Source of the DNA: a virus
Virus record (IMG/VR): IMGVR_UViG_3300024308_000035
Span: 1 to 49,440 of that record
Direction: 5' to 3' (one strand)
DNA: 49,440 nt
Shown here: positions 7,041-13,582 of the stretch, piece by piece
How the letters are laid out: every line of letters starts with the position of its first letter
Position numbering within the stretch: the stretch's first letter is position 1
Translations under genes and position numbers: made by a program
Notes under the pieces: model-generated
What the model was told of the DNA's origin: nothing
The model's database searches: none
What the model saw: the letters and a program-made list of their open reading frames with translations, nothing else

Positions 7041-8433
7041 CGAAATCGCGACGTACCGCACGGACCTACTGGCGTACGCGCAGTACATGTTCCGTGCGCG
7101 CAAGGGCGCCGAGCTGAAGTTCAACGCGCACCAGGTGACGATATGCAACGCCCTGGAGCGCGTCGTACTGGGCCGTACGAAACGGCTGATCATCAACGTA
7201 CCGCCGCGCTCGGGCAAAACAGAACTGGCCGTGATCAACTTCATGGCCTGGTGCATGGGCAACTGGCCGGACTGCGAGTTTATCCACGCCTCCTACGCCA
7301 AGCGCTTGGCCACCACCAACACCTGGGCGACCCGGGCACTGGTCGAGCACGAGGCTCACGCCGAGATATTCGGTGCGCCGGACTTGCGCAGCGACTCGAA
7401 CGCCAAGGACGAGTGGCGCACCGCCACGGGCGGTATCGTCTACTCCACCGGTGCCGACGGCACGATCACCGGCTACGGTGCTGGCAAGATGCGCGAGACG
7501 TTCGGCGGGGCCATCATCATCGACGACCCGCACAAGGCCTCCGAAGCGACCAGTGATACGATGCGGCAAAACGTGATCGATTGGTTCAGCACGACGATGG
7601 AGAGCCGGAAGAACAGCAACGACACCCCGATCATCGTGATCATGCAGCGCCTGCACGAGGCCGACCTGTCGGGCTGGCTGCTGGACGGCGGTAACGGCGA
7701 GCACTGGGAGCATGTCTGCATCCCGGCCATTACCGACGACGGCGAGTCGTTCTGGCCCGAACAGTTCGAGCTGGCCAACCTGCAGCGGATGGAAAAAGCT
7801 AACCCGTACGTCTTCGCCGGCCAGTACCGCCAGCGCCCCGCGCCGATCGGCGGCGGCCTGCTCAAGGACGATTGGTGGTCGTACTACGACGAGGCCCCAC
7901 CGTTCACGCATCGCCTGATGTTCGCCGACACGGCCCAGAAGACCGGCCAGGAGAATGACTATTCGGTGTTCCAATGCTGGGGCTACACGCACGACGAAAA
8001 GGCGTATCTACTCGACCAGTTGCGTGGCAAGTGGGAAGCGCCACAGCTGCTCACCCAGGCCCTGGCCTTCTGGAACAAGCACAAGGCACGTTGGCCGGAC
8101 GGTTCGGTACTGCGAGCGTTCAAGGTCGAGGACAAATCGAGCGGCACGGGCCTTATCCAGACGATGAAAGCCCGACCGCACCAAGTGCCAGTGGTCGCCA
8201 TCCAGCGCGAGAAAGACAAGGTCACCCGAGCGTACGACGTGGCGCCTATCATCGAGACGGGCCGTGTGTTCCTGCCGGCCAACGCGACGTTCCTGTCCGA
8301 ACTGCTGGCCGAAACGACGGTGTTCCCGAACGGCAAGCATGACGACCAGGTCGACCCGCTGCTAGACGCCGTCGACGAACTGGTACCGGAGAGCAAACCG
8401 CAGTCCCGAGTATTCATGCGAAAACGCGGTTGA
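7024..8433 (+). CDS. terL: Terminase large subunit
   Basis: A 469-aa protein. The ATPase domain has Walker A PPRSGKT at 60-66 and Walker B IIIDD at 164-168. The RNase H-like nuclease has FADTAQ with D302 and a C-terminal HDDQVD at about 439-444. It drives ATP-dependent packaging into the prohead and cuts the concatemer. ATG 7024 (MPLTADEI) is chosen over upstream in-frame starts because these would lie deep inside terS. A cassette promoter begins at its stop codon. Confidence 0.92.
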   Translation: MPLTADEIATYRTDLLAYAQYMFRARKGAELKFNAHQVTICNALERVVLGRTKRLIINVPPRSGKTELAVINFMAWCMGNWPDCEFIHASYAKRLATTNTWATRALVEHEAHAEIFGAPDLRSDSNAKDEWRTATGGIVYSTGADGTITGYGAGKMRETFGGAIIIDDPHKASEATSDTMRQNVIDWFSTTMESRKNSNDTPIIVIMQRLHEADLSGWLLDGGNGEHWEHVCIPAITDDGESFWPEQFELANLQRMEKANPYVFAGQYRQRPAPIGGGLLKDDWWSYYDEAPPFTHRLMFADTAQKTGQENDYSVFQCWGYTHDEKAYLLDQLRGKWEAPQLLTQALAFWNKHKARWPDGSVLRAFKVEDKSSGTGLIQTMKARPHQVPVVAIQREKDKVTRAYDVAPIIETGRVFLPANATFLSELLAETTVFPNGKHDDQVDPLLDAVDELVPESKPQSRVFMRKRG

Positions 8434-8458
8434 CAGTCGGTACAACTAACCGTATTCT
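8430..8458 (+). promoter_or_regulatory. Sigma70-type promoter, cassette copy 2
   Basis: TTGACA at 8430-8435, 17-nt spacer, TATTCT at 8453-8458, flanked by CG and GCGC. The leader contains AACGAAACGGAGTTATCGAA, ending at the start codon at 8491. Confidence 0.85.
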
Positions 8459-8490
8459 GCGCTCACACCTAACGAAACGGAGTTATCGAA

Positions 8491-8787
8491 ATGGGCAAGC
8501 ACACACCTTTGCCGTGGGAAATCGAGGAAGAGTCCGGCAGCTTCTCGCTGGTTAACCGGCACCACCAGGGCGATGACTGGTGTTTCGCCGAGGTATACGG
8601 ACCCGGGACCGGGGTTCCTATTGAGGTTGCTCGGGCGAACGCGGCGTTACTACTGGCGGCACCGATCCTACTCGCAGACCTGACCGACGCCGCAGCCCAG
8701 TTGCGCAAGCTCGACGGCGAAGTCAACGCAGCACTGGCCGCACGGTTCGAAGCGACGATCGCTGCGGCGGTAGGGGGTGCGGAATGA
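8491..8787 (+). CDS. Small phage protein, first gene of second early block
   Basis: A 98-aa protein. LPWEIEEESGSFSLVNR and the ARANAALLLAAPILLADL helix form a pattern seen in many small phage proteins of unknown function. It is translated from the conserved cassette leader. Overlaps the next gene by 4 nt. Confidence 0.7.
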   Translation: MGKHTPLPWEIEEESGSFSLVNRHHQGDDWCFAEVYGPGTGVPIEVARANAALLLAAPILLADLTDAAAQLRKLDGEVNAALAARFEATIAAAVGGAE

Positions 8788-8957
8788 CTGGCTTGCCGGC
8801 AGTAGGGACGGTATGCGAACACGAATACCGAGACTTGGGGTGGTATGTGGGTACGGTAGTCGCGCATCATCAGGGATGGGCGATATTTTTCATTGATGAG
8901 GACCGTATCGAAGCTTACGCCGGCGGGTTTCGGCCCTGCTCCGACGATGAGGGCTAA
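8784..8957 (+). CDS. Small protein, paralogue-like to the domain at 46993-47451
   Basis: A 57-aa protein. GLPAVGTVCE at the N-terminus, VVAHHQGWAIFF in the middle and GGFRP near the end match GLPPVGTVCE, VLAHHLGFGVH and DFRPL in the 152-aa protein at 46993. This is a short SH3-like beta unit shared by two phage genes. Function unknown. Confidence 0.65.
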   Translation: MTGLPAVGTVCEHEYRDLGWYVGTVVAHHQGWAIFFIDEDRIEAYAGGFRPCSDDEG

Positions 8958-8960
8958 CCA

Positions 8961-9044
8961 ATGGCCATCACCTGGTTCACCCTAAACTATCTGATCCGCC
9001 CGGCGCTTCGTGTGAAGCGTTGGCCGGTGGGAGAAAAGGCATGA
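8961..9044 (+). CDS. Very small hypothetical peptide
   Basis: 27 codons, with a short hydrophobic N-terminus (AITWFTLNYLI) and a basic C-terminus. Starts 3 nt after the previous stop and overlaps the next ATG by 4 nt, which is the only support for it. Confidence 0.4.
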   Translation: MAITWFTLNYLIRPALRVKRWPVGEKA

Positions 9045-9292
9045 CCTATGAACGCATCAAAGGCGAGCCGACCGCCAACCGCCTCGCAATCGAGGCACTG
9101 AGCCACGAAAACCACATCGTGAAAAACGCGCTGCGCATGCAGCAGTACGAACAGGTCGGCTACGTCGAGGCCATGGAAATCGCGGTGCTGCAACTGGCCG
9201 CCGTAAACGCTGAGCAGATGCGCACCCTGGTCGACCGTGCGGCCTTTGCCCCCGTCGTTCGGCCGGCACCGATGCTGAAACCTGGACTCTGA
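9041..9292 (+). CDS. Small helical hypothetical protein
   Basis: An 83-aa protein. Helical throughout, with YVEAMEIAVLQLAAVNAEQMRTLVDRAA in the centre. GGGAGAAAAGGC precedes the ATG. No family recognised. It is part of the operon from the promoter at 8430. Confidence 0.6.
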   Translation: MTYERIKGEPTANRLAIEALSHENHIVKNALRMQQYEQVGYVEAMEIAVLQLAAVNAEQMRTLVDRAAFAPVVRPAPMLKPGL

Positions 9293-9294
9293 AT

Positions 9295-9501
9295 ATGCCC
9301 CTCTTCAACGTAACGCACCAACCGTCGGGCCGCACGCTGCATATCCGGGCGGCCTGCCGGACCTGCGCCCGGCGTATTGCCGTCGAGCACATCGCGCTGA
9401 CCGGCCCGACTGCCGAGTGGCGCGACCCCGAACAGACACGGGTCGATTTCGTCGGTTCGGGGAACGGGCCGTCTGGGGTGTTGACAGACACCGAAGCGTG
9501 A
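9295..9501 (+). CDS. Small cysteine-containing hypothetical protein
   Basis: A 68-aa protein with C-x2-C at residues 21-24 (CRTC) in an arginine-rich segment. The 3' end contains the next cassette promoter (9481-9509). No family recognised. Confidence 0.55.
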   Translation: MPLFNVTHQPSGRTLHIRAACRTCARRIAVEHIALTGPTAEWRDPEQTRVDFVGSGNGPSGVLTDTEA

Positions 9502-9509
9502 CGCATACT
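9481..9509 (+). promoter_or_regulatory. Sigma70-type promoter, cassette copy 3
   Basis: TTGACA at 9481-9486, 17-nt spacer, CATACT at 9504-9509 inside a perfect CGCA-TAC-TGCG dyad. The leader AACGAACGGAGTTA precedes the ATG at 9542. Confidence 0.85.
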
Positions 9510-9541
9510 GCGCCCACTTACCAACGAACGGAGTTACCCGC

Positions 9542-10066
9542 ATGTTCTCCTACACCGACGACGCTATCGTCACCAGCAGCCCGACCGGGCGCCACCTCAG
9601 TACCGTAATTCGCCGCCCTGCCGGCATGCCCGACAACGGCTGGACGCAGCACGCCGAGCAGGTCTGCAAGGTGCTGAACGAATTGGACCGGAACGCGCGC
9701 GTCTGCTACTCGCTCGGGGAGGGCTTTCAGAAGGTAGGACGGGTGAAACGCGATACTGAGCTCGATGAGGCTGTTTTGCGCCTCTACCCCGACGGTCCGA
9801 CGGCTGCGGCGATTCGAGAAGAGTTACGCAGCGCCGAGCCGGTGCCCGCCACCCCTGGCGAGCGCATCGCAGAACTGGAAAAACAGCTCGACGACGCGAC
9901 TACCAAGCTGTGCGCCGCGCAGATGCTGCTGGAACAGGCCGACGGCAAGGTACAGAAACTGGAGACGAAACTTACCGAGGCACTGGGTGTGCGGAAAGTA
10001 CGAGTCCCGATGAAGTCACCACTCCGTGCTCGCAAGCTCGTACGGAGTGGTGATGCATTTCGCTGA
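9542..10066 (+). CDS. Hypothetical coiled-coil protein
   Basis: A 174-aa protein. N-terminal 90 residues are mixed, with VCYSLGEGFQKVGRVKRD; residues 100-150 form a coiled coil (RIAELEKQLDDATTKL). The basic C-terminus is encoded by a perfect inverted repeat. Promoter-proximal gene of the MazG-like operon. Function unknown. Confidence 0.65.
   Translation: MFSYTDDAIVTSSPTGRHLSTVIRRPAGMPDNGWTQHAEQVCKVLNELDRNARVCYSLGEGFQKVGRVKRDTELDEAVLRLYPDGPTAAAIREELRSAEPVPATPGERIAELEKQLDDATTKLCAAQMLLEQADGKVQKLETKLTEALGVRKVRVPMKSPLRARKLVRSGDAFR
10016..10053 (+). repeat. 12-bp perfect inverted repeat inside the 3' end of a gene
   Basis: TCACCACTCCGT (10016-10027) and ACGGAGTGGTGA (10042-10053) flank a 14-nt loop that itself contains GCTC/GAGC-like symmetry. 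There is no T tract after it. Possibly an RNA processing site, attenuator or protein-binding site. Confidence 0.6.
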
Positions 10067-10097
10067 CCAGAAACTAACCATCGAGAGCGCATAACCC

Positions 10098-10607
10098 ATG
10101 ACCCGATTCGAACAGTTCCAACAAAACGTGCAGCGCTGGGCGACCGAGCGCGGCATCTACGAGCACAGCACCGCCCTGGCGCAGGCACTCAAGGCGGTTA
10201 GTGAGGTCGGCGAGATGTGTGATGCGGTGATCAAGAACAACCGTGCAGAGGCGCAGGATGCGGTCGGCGACGTAGCAGTTTGCGTCGTCAACGTTGCGCA
10301 CTTCTTGTCCCATACGTTCGACCCTGACCACTTTGACCCCGATAACCTGCTGAGCCATGATCATTTTCGTGCGGCCGCTGAGGCTGCCCGAGTGGTCGGC
10401 ACGCTCTCGCACCAGGTTTCTACAGTCCACAACATGATGGCTAGCTTTGACAATGACGGGTGCGACCGGGCAATCACCGCTTTGCGTGAGTTCTGCGTGT
10501 GCCGCGGCCTCGACTTCGACGACTGCTGCGAGTCGGCCTGGCAGACGATCAAGGACCGCAAAGGCCGCATGGTCGCCGGCGGGGCGTTCGTTAAGGAGGG
10601 TGAGTGA
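10098..10607 (+). CDS. MazG-like nucleotide pyrophosphohydrolase
   Basis: A 169-aa protein. The MazG metal site is visible as E36-x-x-E39 in VSEVGEMCDAV and D54-x-x-G-D58 in DAVGDVAVCVV. The family hydrolyses (d)NTPs and related nucleotides to monophosphates. The second half (about 75-130) is an insertion or extension that is not typical. Together with the (p)ppGpp hydrolase it suggests control of the nucleotide pool during infection. Confidence 0.75.
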   Translation: MTRFEQFQQNVQRWATERGIYEHSTALAQALKAVSEVGEMCDAVIKNNRAEAQDAVGDVAVCVVNVAHFLSHTFDPDHFDPDNLLSHDHFRAAAEAARVVGTLSHQVSTVHNMMASFDNDGCDRAITALREFCVCRGLDFDDCCESAWQTIKDRKGRMVAGGAFVKEGE

Positions 10608-10855
10608 TGCTTGAAGTGCACGAGAAAGTTCGCAGCGCCGGACAGATCGAAGCGGCTCTACAGCGCCTTGCCCAGGCATCGGGTGACCACGAACAGTTCG
10701 ACAGCCTGTGCGAGCGTGTCAGCATGGCCATTCTCGGAAAGCGCAAGGACCCGAGCCCGGGCGTCGACTGGCACGTTAACCGCTCGTATCGGGTGAACCA
10801 CTTCCGACAGCTCGTTCGTGACGCCCTGCTGCAGGAACTGGCCCGCCATGATTAA
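10607..10855 (+). CDS. Small hypothetical protein
   Basis: An 82-aa helical protein. ATG 10607 is chosen because AAGGAGGG lies at a good distance; a GTG at 10604 overlapping the previous stop is the alternative. PGVDWHVNRSYRVNHFRQLVRDALLQEL at the C-terminus is conserved-looking but not assigned. Confidence 0.6.
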   Translation: MLEVHEKVRSAGQIEAALQRLAQASGDHEQFDSLCERVSMAILGKRKDPSPGVDWHVNRSYRVNHFRQLVRDALLQELARHD

Positions 10856-10982
10856 ACGCCTACTGAACTGGCTGCGCGGCCCTTCCCCGCAACATCAACA
10901 ACTCACCCCGGCCGACCTGCAGCGCTTGCAGGCCGCCGAGGCTAAACGTCAACGTCGAATGGAGAAACGCCGAAATGGATGA
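10848..10982 (+). CDS. Small basic peptide
   Basis: A 44-aa protein. A short hydrophobic/basic N-terminal helix (IKRLLNWLRG) and a very basic C-terminal helix (AAEAKRQRRMEKRRNG). Overlaps both neighbours. It could be membrane-associated or nucleic-acid-binding; unknown. Confidence 0.5.
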   Translation: MIKRLLNWLRGPSPQHQQLTPADLQRLQAAEAKRQRRMEKRRNG

Positions 10983-11130
10983 GACTCACGTAATCCTCGG
11001 TATGATCATAGCTCTTGCAGTATCGGTCGTACTGGTCGTCGGCATGAACGTGGGCGCGACCCTTTCATGCAAGATGCGTGCAATGGCCGCCGGGTACACC
11101 GCTACCGAAGTTCAGGAGCTGTGCAAATGA
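10975..11130 (+). CDS. Small single-pass membrane protein
   Basis: A 51-aa protein. One transmembrane helix at about 6-30 (VILGMIIALAVSVVLVVGM). A cytoplasmic-type C-terminal tail contains YTATEVQELC. Overlaps its neighbours by 8 and 4 nt. Function unknown. Confidence 0.55.
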   Translation: MDETHVILGMIIALAVSVVLVVGMNVGATLSCKMRAMAAGYTATEVQELCK

Positions 11131-11585
11131 AATCAACTGAATTCCTACAAGCCGCCATCGACACTCAGGCCGAGCGCGGTAAGCAGTACGACTCGCCCGA
11201 GGGTGAGCGCAGCATGGGCCGCACGGTCCAGGCGTTCAACGCCATCACCGGGCGCGACCTGACCGAGGCTGAGGGCTGGCTTTTGCTCCAAACGCTTAAA
11301 GACGTGCGCCAGTGGCAGAACCCCGACAAGTACCACCACGACAGCGCACTGGACGGCGTGGCGTACGCTTCGTTGAAGGCTGAGGCGTTGAGCGCCGGCG
11401 AGGCTACAGCACCGCCACAGTGGGTCAAGCACGAGGGCGGCCCAATGCCGGTGGCGGTAGGGACTCCGCTGCTAGTGCGGTACCGGTCGGGTGCGGAGGC
11501 AGAAGCAATGGCCGGTTCGCCGTACGCTCAAGACTGGGGCCACAGCGGACACCCGATGGATATCGTCGCGTACCGTCTCGCCTAA
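11127..11585 (+). CDS. DUF6378-like phage protein
   Basis: A 152-aa protein. Residues 1-85 (AAIDTQAERGKQYD, MGRTVQAFNAITG, KDVRQWQNP, DGVAYASLKAEAL) follow the phage DUF6378 pattern. The C-terminal 50 residues form a separate short domain (PVAVGTPLLVRYRSG ... DIVAYRL) common in small phage proteins. It is the last plus-strand gene before the inverted head module, followed at once by a bidirectional terminator. Confidence 0.7.
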   Translation: MKSTEFLQAAIDTQAERGKQYDSPEGERSMGRTVQAFNAITGRDLTEAEGWLLLQTLKDVRQWQNPDKYHHDSALDGVAYASLKAEALSAGEATAPPQWVKHEGGPMPVAVGTPLLVRYRSGAEAEAMAGSPYAQDWGHSGHPMDIVAYRLA

Positions 11586-11590
11586 CAAAC

Positions 11591-11614
11591 AGCCCGGCTA
11601 ACTACCGGGCTTTT
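11591..11614 (+). terminator. Hairpin terminator between early operon and MuF gene
   Basis: AGCCCGG / CCGGGCT with a 7-nt loop and TTTT on the plus strand. The minus strand has a weaker T-rich tail, so it may serve both converging units. It overlaps the last 10 nt of the MuF coding region. The antisense endonuclease gene lies about 180 nt beyond, so read-through would express it. Confidence 0.8.
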
Positions 11615-13449
11615 CCTTTTTCCGCCGTCTCAACGAACCGTGCCCGGGCTGCCTGGGTGCGCTTCACCACGTCCGGGAATGCCGGCGTGCCGTCATCGTT
11701 CAGTAGTATCTCGCTAGGGCTGCACTTGCAGTTGCTCGCCATTACTCCATTAGCTATCATAAGGCCTGATAACTCCTCCAGGTCGTAAACATGCCCACTA
11801 AACGAGAACTCGCTGACCTCGATCACCTCATTGATCTGTGCCGTAGCGGAATGTCGCTCCAGCAGGTCGCTGATACCGCCCACGTGTCCGGCAGGACGCT
11901 CTACAAGTGGCTTCTCGACGAACGTGGGCTGCGATTTGAGGACCTCGCCCCGAAGCTTTCCGACCGGTTCGATATTGACGCCTTGATCGCCCGGCACGAG
12001 AGCGGGGTCCCGGTCCAGCAGATCAGCGCTGAGACTGGCGTGTCTCGAATTACATTGAACCGATGGTTTGCCGAACGCGGGGTAGGGTCGCGAAGTCGTT
12101 CCGGGGCCGCGCTGCTGCGGAAGGGTCGCGGCAAATTCGCCGTCACCGCTCCCGCCCACGAGGCTAGTCGGGGTCGAATCGATACGGCGGAAACTAAGCG
12201 CCTGCGAGCCCTGACCGCCAGCCGCCGAGTCGGCAAGTACGAACTTGAACTCATCCAAGCACTGCGCGAGGCGGGCGTCCACTGCCAGGGGCAGTACCCG
12301 ATCGGCCACTACAACGTGGATATCTTCCTCGATGTGCGCGGCATCGCCGTGGAAATCTACAGCAGTCACCCCGACAAACAGCGAATGGCCGAGATCCACA
12401 AGCGAACAGAAGACTTCCTCAATCGGGGCTTCTCGCAGTTGACCGTACAAGTCACCGCCCCCGGCGGGAGCTTCGACCTGGGGGCGGTGCGTGACAAGGT
12501 GATCGCCTTTGCGGAGTTCTGCGGCCGGCAGAAGCCCGCGAGCGGTCATCACGGGGTGATTCGGGGTAACGCGCAGGTCGTATCCCGAAGCAGTCACGAG
12601 ACGTACGGCAGGCCCCTCGTAACGGGCTTTTGAACCTGCTATGAAACGGCCGGCCACTCGCGTTCCGGGCAGGTAGCAGTTGTACCGGTTGCCATCTTGT
12701 GCATACCAAGCCCGCTCTTCCTGAACCGAAAAAATGCCACCATGCCTGCGTGCATGCGAAATTCTCGTGGTCGGGCTCAGCGCGCTCAGGTGCATCACGC
12801 CCACGTTCACACCGATCGACCGCGCATCCTCCGTCTCGGCCAGACGGCCCTCGCGCAGCGCCTCGCCGGTTTCTGTCCGTGCGATGTTGTTAGCGCGGCG
12901 CTCGACAATCCCGGTCGATTCGGTGATCCGCTTGGAGATTTCGAGCGGCCCCACCCCGTCTGCCAACCCCTGCGTAAGCGTGGAGGCGAGCGTCTGCTGA
13001 ACGTCCGCCGTGATGCCCTCCATCTTCTCGAACAGCCGACCGCGCAGCAGTGATAGACGCTTGAGGTACGGCGGGGAGGTCAGCAGCTGCTCGAGCGACC
13101 GGGCGTCGGCGTACAGCTTCGACTGGTTGGCGATACTGGCGTTCGCCTTGGCTGTGCCCTGCTGATAGGCGGGCCGCACGTAACCGGTGAACAACCACCG
13201 GCCGCCCTCGTTCATCGTCGTGTCAACGATCCGCGCCAGGTCGGCCAGCAGCAAATCAATCGCGTCGACACTGGTCAGGAACTCATAGCGCTCGACGTTC
13301 ACGGCCAGAAACTGGATCTGCGAGAGGGCATCGCGGTACGCCTTGCCGCACCGGCGCACACGCTTGCCCATTTCGTTCATCGCGCCGCGTTCGCGCCGAT
13401 CAATACCTCCAGGGTCCGCGGGGTTGGTAGGTAAAATCGGAGAGCCCAT
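11602..13449 (-). CDS. MuF-like minor head protein interrupted by an intein
   Basis: A 615-aa precursor. Extein residues 1-257 and 574-615 make a 299-aa SPP1 gp7/Mu F-like head morphogenesis protein. Recognisable parts are the helical NNIARTETGEALREG region, HARRHGGIFSVQEERAWYAQDG and the closing NCKCSPSEILL motif. Start ATG 13449 has AAGGA 7 nt upstream; the longer frame to 13539 lacks a site. The intein splits the conserved NCKC motif between Asn and Cys. After splicing the protein would act in the prohead with the portal. The gene lies downstream of portal on the minus strand, separated by an antisense endonuclease gene. Confidence 0.88.
   Translation of the reverse strand: MGSPILPTNPADPGGIDRRERGAMNEMGKRVRRCGKAYRDALSQIQFLAVNVERYEFLTSVDAIDLLLADLARIVDTTMNEGGRWLFTGYVRPAYQQGTAKANASIANQSKLYADARSLEQLLTSPPYLKRLSLLRGRLFEKMEGITADVQQTLASTLTQGLADGVGPLEISKRITESTGIVERRANNIARTETGEALREGRLAETEDARSIGVNVGVMHLSALSPTTRISHARRHGGIFSVQEERAWYAQDGNRYNCYLPGTRVAGRFIAGSKARYEGPAVRLVTASGYDLRVTPNHPVMTARGLLPAAELRKGDHLVTHRPQVEAPAGGGDLYGQLREAPIEEVFCSLVDLGHSLFVGVTAVDFHGDAAHIEEDIHVVVADRVLPLAVDARLAQCLDEFKFVLADSAAGGQGSQALSFRRIDSTPTSLVGGSGDGEFAATLPQQRGPGTTSRPYPAFGKPSVQCNSRHASLSADLLDRDPALVPGDQGVNIEPVGKLRGEVLKSQPTFVEKPLVERPAGHVGGISDLLERHSATAQINEVIEVSEFSFSGHVYDLEELSGLMIANGVMASNCKCSPSEILLNDDGTPAFPDVVKRTQAARARFVETAEKGKAR
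11731..12678 (-). mobile_element. Intein (Hint domain) in the MuF-like protein
   Basis: 316 residues, precursor positions 258-573. Block A begins at Cys258 (CYLPGTRV). Block B has the T295-x-x-H298 motif (VTPNHPV). Block F is FSGHVYDLEE with a His at 553. Block G is ANGVMASN followed by Cys574 as +1 nucleophile. The penultimate residue is Ser where His is usual; some active inteins tolerate this. The 248 residues between blocks B and F contain no LAGLIDADG or HNH signature on this strand. That region is instead open on the opposite strand and encodes a Vsr-like nuclease. Confidence 0.88.
11791..12633 (+). CDS. Antisense homing endonuclease nested in the intein (two HTH + Vsr/EDxHD-like nuclease)
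   Basis: A 280-aa protein encoded wholly within the intein DNA, on the opposite strand. HTH 1 spans about 12-42 (SLQQVADTAHVSGRTLYKWL) and HTH 2 about 63-95 (PVQQISAETGVSRITLNRWF). The nuclease core spans about 148-222: E151/E153 in GKYELELIQALREAG, D177 in QYPIGHYNVDIFL, E188 and H193 in IAVEIYSSHPDK, then HKRTEDFLNRGF. This order matches Vsr/EDxHD homing endonucleases and the related DUF559 fold. The ribosome-binding site is weak (CCAGG). The last 30 residues lie opposite intein block B and may be unconstrained. It probably cuts intein-less MuF alleles. Confidence 0.8.
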   Translation: MPTKRELADLDHLIDLCRSGMSLQQVADTAHVSGRTLYKWLLDERGLRFEDLAPKLSDRFDIDALIARHESGVPVQQISAETGVSRITLNRWFAERGVGSRSRSGAALLRKGRGKFAVTAPAHEASRGRIDTAETKRLRALTASRRVGKYELELIQALREAGVHCQGQYPIGHYNVDIFLDVRGIAVEIYSSHPDKQRMAEIHKRTEDFLNRGFSQLTVQVTAPGGSFDLGAVRDKVIAFAEFCGRQKPASGHHGVIRGNAQVVSRSSHETYGRPLVTGF

Positions 13450-13582
13450 TTCAAAGTCCTTAGGTGAGCGGAGAATGCCCACATGATACACTGTTAGTGC
13501 GGATAGACCGGCCAGTCGAACCGGTGCAGCGCTGAGCACCCTTCCGCAGTCCCTTCTCGGCGAGACCTTCAGCGAGGTTTAT

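Noticed and set aside
7066-7992. 308-codon open frame antisense to terminase large subunit
   Set aside because: Shadow of a strongly supported gene with Walker and nuclease motifs; the antisense translation has no recognisable domain.
13450-13539. Upstream extension of the MuF reading frame
   Set aside because: The extra 30 residues have no ribosome-binding site and no family similarity; ATG 13449 has AAGGA at good spacing.
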